Below, piece after piece: positions 34,872 through 43,375 of a stretch of DNA of 46,062 nt. Position numbers and translations under genes: made by a program. The notes below the pieces were generated by a model that was not told where the DNA came from, made no database searches, and saw only the letters and a program-made list of their open reading frames with translations. Position 1 is the first letter of the stretch. Every line of letters begins with the position of its first letter. Source of the stretch: Oscillatoriales cyanobacterium PMM_0008. GTDB taxonomy: Bacteria; Cyanobacteriota; Cyanobacteriia; Cyanobacteriales; Aerosakkonemataceae. Location of the stretch: NCBI GenBank assembly GCA_949128025.1, contig CASBRD010000006.1:1-46062 (forward strand), written 5' to 3'.

Positions 34872-36787
34872 TACCAAGCCCAGGCATCGCGCCATTTCAC
34901 CATGCCTTCACTAGCTACAAACCAGCGACGAGCGACGACATTTTCTCGCAATGGCGATTGCCCTTCGCGCAACATCGCGTACTTATAAGTAATCAGCCTT
35001 CCGGCACTTTCATCAAAGGGAATTTCGGCAAACCATGTGTTTTCATTGATGTATTCGAGTCCGTAACCTTTGGCGATATCCCAATTGCCCAACTCAGGGC
35101 AATCTCCGATTATGATAATCCTTTCACCGGGTTGAGTATTGATGCCATTGACTTGCGCCCGCACGATGGTTTGCCCTTTAACTCGTTCGCCAACGTGACT
35201 GATAATAATCACTTCCCGCGAGCCTAGTTCCAAATTATACAAATTTCCATCTTTGACTTCAAACTTGCTCCGCGATAAAACATCGGTATGTTCTCCATCT
35301 GGTAAATCTGTATGAACCGCCTCAATCGTAACAGGATTGCCCCGATTCATTGCCACGAAACAGCGGTTATCGCGGTAACGCCGCACGTAACAATAGACAT
35401 CCGGCGTCAGATATTTTTGCCACTGACTTCCTAGAGAAACTGCTGGATTGAGTCGCCGCAAACCTGATAGCAACCGAATATCTCGATAAACAGGTGTCTC
35501 GGTGTCCCAATTTTCCATCTTCGGGCGGTTGTAAGGATCGTTGCCGCCATTTGTATCGTCGTGGAGATACTGTTCCGTTCCGTAATAAATGCAGGGAATA
35601 CCGCGAGTTGTCATAATCAAATCGATCGCCAACCGCAGCATTTCATGGTCAGGATTCAACGACTGGAACCGGGTCATATCGTGGTTATCGATAAAGGTAA
35701 TTAGCTCGGTTGCTCCGTTATAGCGAGAATCCATACTCAGAACATCTTGAATTAGGTGAAATCCTCCTTCTGCTCCTTGACCCAAAGCTGCCCGAATCGC
35801 CACGCAAAGACCAAAATCGAGGATAGACATACCAGAGCAATTGGCAAATTCAAGCGATTGCTCATTTCTGGGGTCGCTATAAATCCACTCCCCAAAGATA
35901 AAAACATCGGGTTTGTGGGTTTGAATATCAGCATTAAACTCCTGCCAGAACCAGATAGGCATATGCTTAACGGTATCCACCCGCAAAGCATCAACGCCTC
36001 GGTCTAACCATTGTTTAATCGCTGATTTGATGTAGTCTCGGTAGTCTGAATTATTTTCGTTGAAGGTTGCCAAACCAGACAATTCGCAGTTTTGTACCTG
36101 CCAGTCGTCTTCCCAGTTCGTTACTTCACCATAGTGGTGATACCAGCCATTTTTATCATTGTTGAAATCGGCAATCTTTACACCGTCGTCGTAAAGTTCG
36201 CCTTTCTTGCCACTAAAATCTGGATTGCTGTGGTTACACACGATATCCAGAATAAATTTCATTTTGCGTTTGTGTAATTCGGCAATCAACCTGTCAAAAA
36301 CTGTGTCTTTGGTGTCTTGGGTTTTGTTCAAAGAAGGCTCTTCACCCTCTTTAATAAAGCGAGGATTAATGCGCTTAAAGTCTTTAATCCAGTAGCCATG
36401 AATTGCGGCACTGTTAATAAACAATGCTTCCACTTGCTCGAACAGGGGAGTGAGCCAAATTGCTGTGACTCCCAAATTCTTTAAGTAGTCGAGTTTGTCA
36501 ATAATTCCCTGTAAGTCTCCACCCCAATATTTACCCCAATCTTTTCCCTCTGGGTCGTAAAGTTCTGGGTTTGGCCCTTCGCTGTTATCGGGATCGCCGT
36601 CATGGAAGCGATCGACAACGATGAAATAAATCGTTTCTTGACGAAATTCTATGTCTCTGGTATAAAGAAAATCTAAATCTATATCAGTCTCTGGTTTAGC
36701 TTCGGATACCAGGGTTTCAACTTGCTTGTAAGCATCAGCCACCTCATATTGAGATGACGAACTTTGAGAGGGAGGGGTCGATACCAT
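34871..36787 (-). CDS. GH13 alpha-amylase-type enzyme with CBM20
   Basis: 638 residues. Catalytic barrel: ILDIVCNHSNPDFSG, nucleophile Asp271 in GVDALRVDTVKHM, acid Glu300 in VFIFGEWIY, Asp370 in FIDNHDMTRF; a C-terminal starch-binding CBM20 covers about 540-638 (VRAQVNGINTQPGERIIIIG, ELGNWD, WFAEIPF). No signal peptide, so cytoplasmic. It likely hydrolyses glycogen or maltodextrin and feeds TreY/TreZ; a glucanotransferase activity is also possible in this family. RBS AAAGGAAT precedes the ATG. It faces treZ2. Confidence 0.9.
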   Translation of the reverse strand: MVSTPPSQSSSSQYEVADAYKQVETLVSEAKPETDIDLDFLYTRDIEFRQETIYFIVVDRFHDGDPDNSEGPNPELYDPEGKDWGKYWGGDLQGIIDKLDYLKNLGVTAIWLTPLFEQVEALFINSAAIHGYWIKDFKRINPRFIKEGEEPSLNKTQDTKDTVFDRLIAELHKRKMKFILDIVCNHSNPDFSGKKGELYDDGVKIADFNNDKNGWYHHYGEVTNWEDDWQVQNCELSGLATFNENNSDYRDYIKSAIKQWLDRGVDALRVDTVKHMPIWFWQEFNADIQTHKPDVFIFGEWIYSDPRNEQSLEFANCSGMSILDFGLCVAIRAALGQGAEGGFHLIQDVLSMDSRYNGATELITFIDNHDMTRFQSLNPDHEMLRLAIDLIMTTRGIPCIYYGTEQYLHDDTNGGNDPYNRPKMENWDTETPVYRDIRLLSGLRRLNPAVSLGSQWQKYLTPDVYCYVRRYRDNRCFVAMNRGNPVTIEAVHTDLPDGEHTDVLSRSKFEVKDGNLYNLELGSREVIIISHVGERVKGQTIVRAQVNGINTQPGERIIIIGDCPELGNWDIAKGYGLEYINENTWFAEIPFDESAGRLITYKYAMLREGQSPLRENVVARRWFVASEGMVKWRDAWAW

Positions 36788-37432
36788 AAGATTCCTTTAT
36801 CTTCCTGTAGAAGGTATGTCCGGTCAGAAGAGAGCGGAAGTGCTTTACTCGTGAGAGTATTACTGATTTTATCTAGAATTTTCTACTATCTTAGGGTAGA
36901 TATGGCGAGGCTATAACTTGGGGTATACCGATGGGGAAAAAGGATGGGGAGAAGGGGAAAAAAGGGCGATAATTCTAGCATTTAAATCAGAGCGTTTTCA
37001 ATTGTCTGCGTAAGGATTGTAGGTTGGGTTGAGGAACGAAACCCAACAACTTCGACGTCTAAGTTGTTGGGTTTCGCTTCGCTCAACCCAACCTACAAAT
37101 AGATTAGCTACAAATAGATTAGCTAAAGTTATCACGCCTTTGTACGGGAGAGCCGCTATCTTCCTCAAGCGTGATGTTTTCTTTGATAAACAAAGCATAT
37201 TAACTAGAGCAAACGGCCTGAATTAAAATTAGTTTGTAAGTTTTAAAATTAAATAAATCCTACTTTTGGGAGAAGGCGATCGCTTTGTCGATCGGTCAAG
37301 CTTACTTCGTAGTAATCGGTTACTTTTTTGGGTGTACCTAAGAAAAATAAAACAATAGAAAAATCCGAGACTACCATGTTAGCGTAATGCAAAATGGACT
37401 TACTCAAGACATCGTTTAGGATGAAATAAATC
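36788..37432. other. intergenic region with amylase and glgB promoters
   Basis: 645 bases without a supported gene. The left part is AT-rich and should drive the amylase gene; the right part (37260-37432) should drive the chimeric glgB. The middle is filled by the 82-base inverted repeat at 37017-37098. An RBS (TTTAGGAT) lies before the glgB ATG. Confidence 0.5.
37017..37098. repeat. 82-nt inverted repeat (dispersed type)
   Basis: Outer arms TTGTAGGTTGGGTTGAG and CTCAACCCAACCTACAA, inner arms GAAACCCAACAACTT (37038-37052) and AAGTTGTTGGGTTTC (37061-37075), 8-base loop. It is followed by two direct copies of ATAGATTAGCTA. Short frames called over it on both strands are its by-products. Confidence 0.85.
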
Positions 37433-38365
37433 ATGGTCGCAACCTTTTTAGAAATAGACACCGACGTGACGTTGCTCACTGAGGATGACGTTTATCTATT
37501 TAACGAAGGCTCTCACTTCAACTTGTATGACAAGCTAGGTTCTCACCAACTAAGGCACAACAATGTCGAGGGAACTTACTTTGCAGTTTGGGCACCTAAT
37601 GCGGTTTATGTCACTGTTAAAGGCGATTTCAACGGTTGGAGTCGGGATAGCAACCCGCTGAAAGCAAGAGGATTAACGGGAATTTGGGAATGCTTCATTC
37701 CCGGCGTCAAGAAAGGAGATGTTTACAAGTACCATATCGTTTCCCGCAACGGTTATGAGGTAGAGAAAGCAGACCCTATGGCGCTGGCTTACGAAACACC
37801 TCCCAAAACCGCGTCTGTCATTTGGGATAGCGAGTACACTTGGAACGATTCTGAGTGGATGAAAAAGCGCGGTAAAAGTACTTCCCTCAATACGCCAATT
37901 TCCATTTACGAATTGCACATCGGTTCCTGGATGCGAGTACCAGAAGAAGGAAATCGTTCCCTCTCCTATCGAGAACTTGCTCCCAAGCTGACAGAATATG
38001 TGCAGCAGATGGGGTTCACCCACGTTGAATTTTTGCCAATTACGGAACATCCTTTCTATGCTTCTTGGGGTTACCAAGCTACAGGCTATTTCGCCCCAAC
38101 CAGCCGCTACGGCACTCCTCAAGACTTCATGTATCTGGTAGACTATTTGCACCAGCGCGTCATCGATGAGAGCTTCCTGTTGTTCTTTAATGCCTACTGG
38201 GAAACGATCGAGTTCAAGTTACCAGAGGGGATAGAAAACAGAGAGTGGCAGGTTGTCATCGATACTAAGGAGCCTGATTTCCTCGAAGACGGCCCTATTT
38301 TTACAGATGGTAAGGCTGTGCCTGTTACGGGGCGATCGATCGTGCTGCTGCGCCGTTTGCCTTAG
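37433..38365 (+). pseudogene. glgB N-terminus joined to glgX C-terminus (chimera)
   Basis: 310 codons. Residues 1-242 are the branching enzyme GlgB: CBM48 start (FNEGSHFNLYDKLGSHQLR, YFAVWAPNAVYVTVKGDFNG) and the first part of the barrel (SWGYQATGYFAPTSRYGTPQ, FMYLVDYLHQR). Residues 243-310 switch to the C-terminus of glycogen debranching enzyme GlgX/isoamylase (VIDESFLLFFNAYWETIEFK, VVIDTKEPDFL, GRSIVLLRR). The join is at about 38158, in frame. All GH13 catalytic residues of both enzymes are absent, so it cannot branch or debranch; the CBM48 may still bind glycogen. Deletion between adjacent glgB and glgX genes, or an assembly chimera, would give this. Confidence 0.85.
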
Positions 38366-38374
38366 AGAAAAGTA

Positions 38375-38430
38375 AAAAGTAAAAAGGCAAAAGAAACAGA
38401 GAAAATTCTTTCTTTTGCCTTTTTACTTTT
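38375..38430. terminator. hairpin terminator after the glgB chimera
   Basis: AAAAGTAAAAAGGCAAAAG (38375-38393) and its exact complement at 38412-38430 form a 19-bp stem, and the plus strand continues with T-rich sequence. Placed just after the stop at 38365, it fits a rho-independent terminator, though an AT-rich stem is weak. Confidence 0.6.
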
Positions 38431-38452
38431 ACCTTTTGCCTTTCTTTTATAC

Positions 38453-38579
38453 CGTTTTCCCATGAAAATGCTACACATCTTGTAGGGGCGGGTTTTGTTG
38501 AAAGGTTGTCTGTCAGACGGAACGGTTATCTGCTAAACCCGCCCCTACCAACCATCTGTCGCTGATTGATGGGAAAACG
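38453..38579. repeat. 127-nt nested inverted repeat element
   Basis: Outer arms CGTTTTCCCAT (38453-38463) and ATGGGAAAACG (38569-38579); inner arms GTAGGGGCGGGTTT (38482-38495) and AAACCCGCCCCTAC (38535-38548). Nested arms of a compact size suggest a non-autonomous element (MITE-like) rather than a terminator. Confidence 0.8.
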
Positions 38580-38582
38580 ATA

Positions 38583-38939
38583 TTACGCTTCTAAGATTTG
38601 GCGGATGCGTCGCTCTAGGCGATCGAGATCTAAACCGCCTTCGTCGCGATTAATGCGGCGCACTGTCGCATTGATGTTAGCCAAGTCTACTAATAAATCT
38701 TGCAGAATTTCTTGCTGCTGACGAGACTGGGTAACTTCATGCGGTTCTTGCACTAAGTCGCGCACAATACTATCTTCAGCTCGCGAGGCAATGAGGGGGT
38801 TGGTTTGTCCTTCCACATGAACCAATGTGCGTCGTCCTGGGCCGCGTTCTGACTCGATCGGAACTACAGCGGTTACTCGATCCGATCGCACATATTTTCC
38901 GTATCCTAAATGTACTAAAACAGATGATTGTACTTTCAT
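38583..38939 (-). CDS. RemA/DUF370-like regulator
   Basis: 118 residues from the ATG at 38939 (an ATG at 38951 adds four). The N-terminal part has SSVLVHLGYGKYVRSDRVTA and VVPIESERGPGRRTLVHVEG, which resembles the DUF370 family including RemA, a DNA-binding ring protein that controls matrix genes in Bacillus. The C-terminal third is a charged helix (DLANINATVRRINRDEGG). In a genome with an exopolysaccharide cluster a matrix-regulator role is attractive but unproven; the family assignment is by pattern. Confidence 0.6.
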   Translation of the reverse strand: MKVQSSVLVHLGYGKYVRSDRVTAVVPIESERGPGRRTLVHVEGQTNPLIASRAEDSIVRDLVQEPHEVTQSRQQQEILQDLLVDLANINATVRRINRDEGGLDLDRLERRIRQILEA

Positions 38940-39190
38940 TTTATTTAGCAATTTCCTGGTGATGTATCTCTATTTTAACGTTATTTAAAATGACTGTGTA
39001 GCTATACGAGTAACGGTTTTCACGCTATTTTATATCGGCTTTGTCGTTGTCAAAAGTTGCCCCAAATCTCCTACTTCATCGGTGTTATAAATCCAGGTTT
39101 TGTCGGCTTTGTACGGTTACTCGCCAGCCATATTTGCGTTACATCTGTCCCAGCATCGCAGTCGATCGGTTTCTTATAAAATTAGCTAGG

Positions 39191-39512
39191 ATGTCAATAA
39201 AAAAATTGGTTTGGGTGGCATTGCTGATTATAATTGTGGCAGGTGCGGTGTCGCAAAGCGCTCAAAGGATGGAAAGACATTCGCTCCTCTTGGGAGGCAA
39301 TATTTAGAAATACCCAATACCTAGAAATTGAAACAGATATTGTCACAACGGAGGTTCGCAACAATATTGCTTACGTCATCCTGATAGATAATGTTTTACA
39401 AGTAAGCGATCGCAAAAAAGCCCAAGCACAATCAATGGCTACAAATATCTTTGAGTTTATAGGTGGAAAGTGGTATTTAATCCATCACCACGGTAGTCCC
39501 TTGATGCGTTGA
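39191..39512 (+). pseudogene. SnoaL/NTF2-like protein, N-terminal half lost and frame broken
   Basis: From about 39259 the frame reads ALKGWKDIRSSWEAIFRNTQ, YLEIETDIVT, VLQVSDRKKAQAQSMATNIF and WYLIHHHGSPLMR, the C-terminal two thirds of a SnoaL-like/NTF2-fold protein. The N-terminal about 55 residues of the fold are missing. Upstream, in another frame, the ATG at 39191 encodes a hydrophobic start (MSIKKLVWVALLIIIVAGAV) that runs out of frame into this remnant. The junction is at about 39255. The fold lacks its first helix-strand unit, so the product is probably non-functional. Confidence 0.7.
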
Positions 39513-39517
39513 TAGCC

Positions 39518-39952
39518 TCAAACTGCTAATGCTTCCCCTACTCGCACAGCTGTCCTCAACTGATGCCAACGGTTTTTCAATGTATCCCAAATTCGATCGG
39601 CCATCTCTACTGGATAAGGGAATTTCAACATATCGTACTGTATAATATCCCTCAGCCTCTCCCATTCCCCCAAAATTTGGCAATTGTGAATTAGCCGTTC
39701 GACTGCCTTTTGCCAACGCTCAAAAATCCGATAGCTGAAAAAGGAACAGCAGACTTTTCCGTTGATGTCCCAGTAAGACACGCACACTTGATGCTTCAGA
39801 CAGCGTAACTTTTTCACTTCCTTGAGGGGAATGCCGAAATCTTTTAGCGCTACAGCCGCCTCAGTTTTGGATATGTACCATTCGATCGGGTTTATTTTCC
39901 CGGTAGCAATCAGGCTTTGGCGATGAAGACGACGTTGACTCTTGCGGTACAT
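39518..39952 (-). CDS. hypothetical cyanobacterial protein
   Basis: 144 residues, family not recognised. A basic start (MYRKSQRRLHRQS) leads to a Cys- and Trp-containing middle (KKLRCLKHQVCVSYWDINGK, VCCSFFSYR) and a helical C-terminus (WERLRDIIQYDMLKFPY). The start has AGGGAGA six bases upstream. No membrane helix. It is divergent from the XRE gene with the palindrome at 40042 between them. Confidence 0.65.
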   Translation of the reverse strand: MYRKSQRRLHRQSLIATGKINPIEWYISKTEAAVALKDFGIPLKEVKKLRCLKHQVCVSYWDINGKVCCSFFSYRIFERWQKAVERLIHNCQILGEWERLRDIIQYDMLKFPYPVEMADRIWDTLKNRWHQLRTAVRVGEALAV

Positions 39953-40041
39953 GATGCTCTCCCTTTTTGTGGAAACCCAAATAATAGTGTTTGTTCGGCT
40001 AATTACGGGGCGTGTAGATTTCTAGCTTCACATTAATATCA

Positions 40042-40059
40042 TATACGACTTGTCGTATA
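40042..40059. promoter_or_regulatory. perfect 18-bp palindrome, candidate operator
   Basis: TATACGAC-TT-GTCGTATA. Eight-base arms around a 2-base spacer, the size of a dimeric HTH-repressor site. It lies 60 bases before the GTG of the XRE gene and 90 bases before the divergent gene, so the XRE protein may bind it and control both. Confidence 0.5.
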
Positions 40060-40119
40060 AAATCAAGTGTTTCAGTGACATAAAATGAATAAATAAGTTA
40101 ACTGATTCCGTAGGAGACT

Positions 40120-40449
40120 GTGGCCAAGAGTCAAGTGAGGCAAAGTTCAGGTCGGTATCGATTCAACTCACAGGGAGTCCTGCGTGTGGGAGATATTCTG
40201 CGTAACGCCAGAGAAGCAAAAGGCTGGAGTCTCCAAGAATTACAGGGTTATTGCGGTTTGCCAGCGAGTACAGCCAATGGCATTGAGAACGGATTTGTCA
40301 CTAAAATCCAGGCTGACACGCTGGAAACGTTGCGGGTAGCCTTAGAACCGCAAAATCCCGATACAGGCAAGACGTATACGCTAGGCGAACTATTTGAGTT
40401 GATGCTAGTGAGAGAAGAAGTACCGAACGGCGTCAAAGGCAAAAGATAA
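40120..40449 (+). CDS. XRE-family HTH regulator
   Basis: 109 residues from the GTG at 40120, chosen because TAGGAGA lies at 40111-40117. HTH domain about 22-85: VGDILRNAREAKGWSLQELQ, GYCGLPASTANGIENGF, LETLRVALE. C-terminus TLGELFELMLVREEV. Probably a DNA-binding dimer that controls its own promoter through the palindrome at 40042-40059. No toxin-like partner is adjacent. Confidence 0.85.
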   Translation: MAKSQVRQSSGRYRFNSQGVLRVGDILRNAREAKGWSLQELQGYCGLPASTANGIENGFVTKIQADTLETLRVALEPQNPDTGKTYTLGELFELMLVREEVPNGVKGKR

Positions 40450-40464
40450 AAATTGCCAAATATA

Positions 40465-40490
40465 GCTAGGGGCTAGGGGCTAGGGGCTAG
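40465..40490. repeat. GCTAGGGG tandem repeat
   Basis: Three copies of an 8-base unit plus a partial fourth, between the XRE gene and mnmE. AT-rich direct repeats (ATCTAAAATC) follow at about 40585-40630, the same word family as the insertion inside mnmE. Confidence 0.85.
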
Positions 40491-40634
40491 AATCCGCAAA
40501 GGTTTCAGGAATTAAGAACGTCCTAACTGACTCATCGGTTGCTATACTTGCATGGCTTATTAGCGCCAAAAGGGTTTTGAGAATCTAAAATTTTAAATTT
40601 GAAATCTGCAATCTAAAATCTAAAATCCGATAAA

Positions 40635-42083
40635 ATGTCTCAGACATTGACAACAAGCACAACGATCGCAGCTCTAGCCACAGCAATTGTCCCCCAACAG
40701 GGCAGCGTGGGCATTGTGCGCGTGTCAGGTTCGCAAGCAATGACGATCGCACGCGCCCTTTTCCACGCCCCAGGGAGTCAACCCTGGGAAACTCACCGCA
40801 TACTCTACGGTTATATTCGCCATCCCCAGACGCAGCAGCTAGTCGATGAAGCGCTGTTGCTGATTATGAAAGCGCCTCGCTCCTACACCCGCGAAGATGT
40901 GGTAGAGTTCCACTGTCACGGCGGCATCATGGCCGTGCAGCAGGTATTGCAACTGTGTATCGAGCAGGGTGCTAGACTGGCACAACCGGGAGAATTTACC
41001 CTTCGTGCGTTTCTAAACGGGCGTCTAGATTTAACTCAAGCTGAAAGTATAGCCGACTTGGTCGGTGCTAAATCGCCCCAAGCGGCACAATTAGCCTTAG
41101 CTGGATTACAGGGGAAATTGCGCCAACCAATTCGGCAGTTGCGTGTCACCTGTTTGGATATATTGGCAGAAATTGAAGCCAGAATTGACTTTGAGGAAGA
41201 TTTGCCGCCACTGGATGAGGAAGTGGTGAAAGCGCAAATAGAGCAAGTTTTGGCAGAAGTAACTCGCATTTTAGCAACTGCTGACAAGGGAGAATTGCTG
41301 CGTACCGGGTTGAAAGTGGCAATCGTCGGGCGTCCGAACGTGGGAAAATCGAGTTTGCTGAATGCTTGGAGTAGGAGCGATCGCGCGATCGTCACCGACC
41401 TTCCCGGCACCACCCGCGACGTTGTAGAATCGACCTTAGTGGTGGGCGGAATCCCCGTGCAAGTGCTTGATACAGCCGGGATTCGGGAAACCGTGGATGT
41501 AGTGGAAAAGATCGGCGTAGAGCGATCGCGCAATGTCGCCCAAAATGCCGATCTAGTATTACTTACCATAGACGCCCAAGCTGGTTGGACGCCAGATGAT
41601 GAGGAAATCTATACACAAGTCAAACATCGTCCTGTCATTTTAGTCATCAACAAAATCGATTTATTAGAACAAGATAAATTGAAGCTTCTTCAATCCAAAA
41701 TCCTCTCTTGCGAAGGTGGGCATCGTGACGGGAACCGCCAAGACGCCCACTTCGCGCAAAATCCAAAATCCAAAATCCTCACAGTTGCTGCCCGCAATCA
41801 GGGGATTGAAGATTTAGAAACAGCTATCCTAGAAGCCGTTCATGCAGGCAACCTCCAAGCAGCAGATTTAGATTTAGCAATTAATCAACGTCAATCAGCA
41901 GCACTGACACAAGCAAAAATATCATTACAACAAGTGCAAAAAACCATTGATGACCAATTCCCCTTAGATTTCTGGACAATTGACCTTCGCGGTGCTATTC
42001 AAGCACTAGGAGAAATCACCGGCGAAGAAGTCACCGAATCAGTGCTAGACAGGATTTTCAGTCGTTTTTGTATTGGGAAGTAG
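40635..42083 (+). CDS. mnmE: tRNA modification GTPase MnmE
   Basis: 482 residues. N-terminal [20 protein letters not shown] and the folate-binding domain, then the helical domain, with the G domain inserted: G1 [10 protein letters not shown]2/G3 DLPGTTRD and DTAGIRET, G4 NKID, and the C-terminal FCIGK whose Cys is essential. With MnmG it modifies U34 of some tRNAs (cmnm5U). Length is about 25 residues above the family norm because of an in-frame repeat insertion between G4 and the G5 loop (about residues 353-378). Catalytic motifs are otherwise intact. Confidence 0.96.
   Translation: MSQTLTTSTTIAALATAIVPQQGSVGIVRVSGSQAMTIARALFHAPGSQPWETHRILYGYIRHPQTQQLVDEALLLIMKAPRSYTREDVVEFHCHGGIMAVQQVLQLCIEQGARLAQPGEFTLRAFLNGRLDLTQAESIADLVGAKSPQAAQLALAGLQGKLRQPIRQLRVTCLDILAEIEARIDFEEDLPPLDEEVVKAQIEQVLAEVTRILATADKGELLRTGLKVAIVGRPNVGKSSLLNAWSRSDRAIVTDLPGTTRDVVESTLVVGGIPVQVLDTAGIRETVDVVEKIGVERSRNVAQNADLVLLTIDAQAGWTPDDEEIYTQVKHRPVILVINKIDLLEQDKLKLLQSKILSCEGGHRDGNRQDAHFAQNPKSKILTVAARNQGIEDLETAILEAVHAGNLQAADLDLAINQRQSAALTQAKISLQQVQKTIDDQFPLDFWTIDLRGAIQALGEITGEEVTESVLDRIFSRFCIGK
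41693..41780. repeat. 75-base repeat insertion inside mnmE
   Basis: Direct copies ATCCAAAATCCTC at 41693-41705 and 41768-41780 are 75 bases apart (25 codons, frame kept). Between them is an inverted element: TTGCGAAGGTGGGC (41708-41721) and GCCCACTTCGCGCAA (41745-41759). Confidence 0.85.
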
Positions 42084-42206
42084 ATCTACAGTAATAACGA
42101 GCTTATCAGACAAGTAGGTTTTGGATATTTTTAACCACAAATGATCGCAGATGAAGACAGATAAACACATATTTCTCGTCCCAGACAACACTTTTGGGAT
42201 AAACTC

Positions 42207-42818
42207 TTACTGCCCTGCCACGAAGACTTGTGTTGCCGCCAGTCGCAGGTCTGGAAAGATTGAGGAAACAACCAAATCGCCACTTCGGAATAATCGTTTT
42301 TGATACTCATCCTCGACCAAAGTACAAATTGTAATGGTTGGCTGTTTAGGTTTGCCAATATATTCTCTCCCACCAATACCAAGATAATCCACAATCCAAT
42401 ACTCAGGCAGACCTAACATGGCATAGTCCTCGACCTTGCGGGCGTAATCGTTTTGCCAGTTTGTGCTGACAACTTCTACCACAAGTTTGATTGAAGTCCC
42501 CAAAGTAATCACGGGTTCTTGTTGCCACAACGGTTCATTTACTAATCGAGTTTTATCTAAAACAATCACATCAGGACGAAAAGCAGTTTCCGCCCCTAAA
42601 AGTTTGATTAGACATCGGTGTGGGATAAAGTAAGTCATATCCTGGCGGTCAATCTCCACATTTAGCTTTCGCCCAATAAAGGCTGCTACTTGTTCGTGGG
42701 GTCCAGTCGGTTCCATGTCAATTAACTCCCCATCAATTAACTCATAGCGAGAGTTGTTGCCATAATGCGTAATAAACTCATCGACAGTTATAAGTTTCGG
42801 TGGTGATTGAACTATCAT
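42207..42818 (-). CDS. Uma2 family (DUF820) endonuclease-like protein
   Basis: 203 residues. Begins with SPPKLITVDEFITHYGNNSR, YELIDGELIDMEPTGPHEQV, and carries the PD-(D/E)xK-like core AFRPDVIVLD, LVVEVVSTNW, VEDYAMLGLPEYWIVD. This is the Uma2/DUF820 family, very common in cyanobacteria, with a restriction-endonuclease fold and unknown role. It is monocistronic between mnmE and the response regulator. Confidence 0.92.
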   Translation of the reverse strand: MIVQSPPKLITVDEFITHYGNNSRYELIDGELIDMEPTGPHEQVAAFIGRKLNVEIDRQDMTYFIPHRCLIKLLGAETAFRPDVIVLDKTRLVNEPLWQQEPVITLGTSIKLVVEVVSTNWQNDYARKVEDYAMLGLPEYWIVDYLGIGGREYIGKPKQPTITICTLVEDEYQKRLFRSGDLVVSSIFPDLRLAATQVFVAGQ

Positions 42819-42860
42819 GTTTGCTGCTCATGATTCTACATTCAAGTTTATTTCTTGCCG

Positions 42861-43226
42861 CTACTCGCGCAACAGATGTTTCACCGTCCCAAGTAACTCT
42901 TGTGGGTGAAAAGGCTTAGCGATATAGGCATCTGCACCTTGTTTCATCCCCCAGTAGCGATCGAACTCTTCCTTCTTAGCCGAACACATTACCACAGCTA
43001 AGTTCTTGGTTTTGGAGTCAGACTTGATCTTGCGGCAAACTTCGTAGCCGTTCATACGCGGCATAATAATGTCCAGAACGACTAGATCCGGACAACTCGC
43101 CTGAATTTGTTCCATTGCTTCGACGCCATCACAAGCCACTGTAACCTTCAGCCCAATTTTTTTCAGGAGGGTTGAGATCATCTCCCGTTGCGTAAGGCTG
43201 TCTTCCACAACCAGAACTTTGCTCAT
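42861..43226 (-). CDS. CheY-like response regulator (PilH/PixH type)
   Basis: 121 residues, a single receiver domain: acidic pair near Asp9, phosphoacceptor Asp52 in LVVLDIIMPRMNG, Ser82 and Lys104 in AYIAKPF. Cyanobacterial single-domain regulators of this form (KVLVVEDSLTQREMI) belong to Pil/Pix phototaxis or twitching-motility systems. No partner kinase is in the window, so the pathway is a guess. Confidence 0.85.
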   Translation of the reverse strand: MSKVLVVEDSLTQREMISTLLKKIGLKVTVACDGVEAMEQIQASCPDLVVLDIIMPRMNGYEVCRKIKSDSKTKNLAVVMCSAKKEEFDRYWGMKQGADAYIAKPFHPQELLGTVKHLLRE

Positions 43227-43375
43227 AATTTGCTACTCGGTTACTCAGTTCCAACCATATAGAACTTACCCACTTCCTCTGCTTTTATTATCGCATTCTC
43301 CAAAATTTACGCAAAATTGCTGTTGACATACCCAGTCTGGTTGGCTAGCTGCTATAGGTGAACAGAAGAGAGTAG

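Noticed and set aside
36998-37226. Short frames on both strands
   Set aside because: They are read out of the 82-base inverted repeat and its direct repeats.
39041-39190. Upstream extension of the frame to 39041
   Set aside because: The ATG at 39191 has a proper hydrophobic start and a ribosome-site-like GCTAGG; the earlier part is Cys/Arg-rich and looks non-coding.
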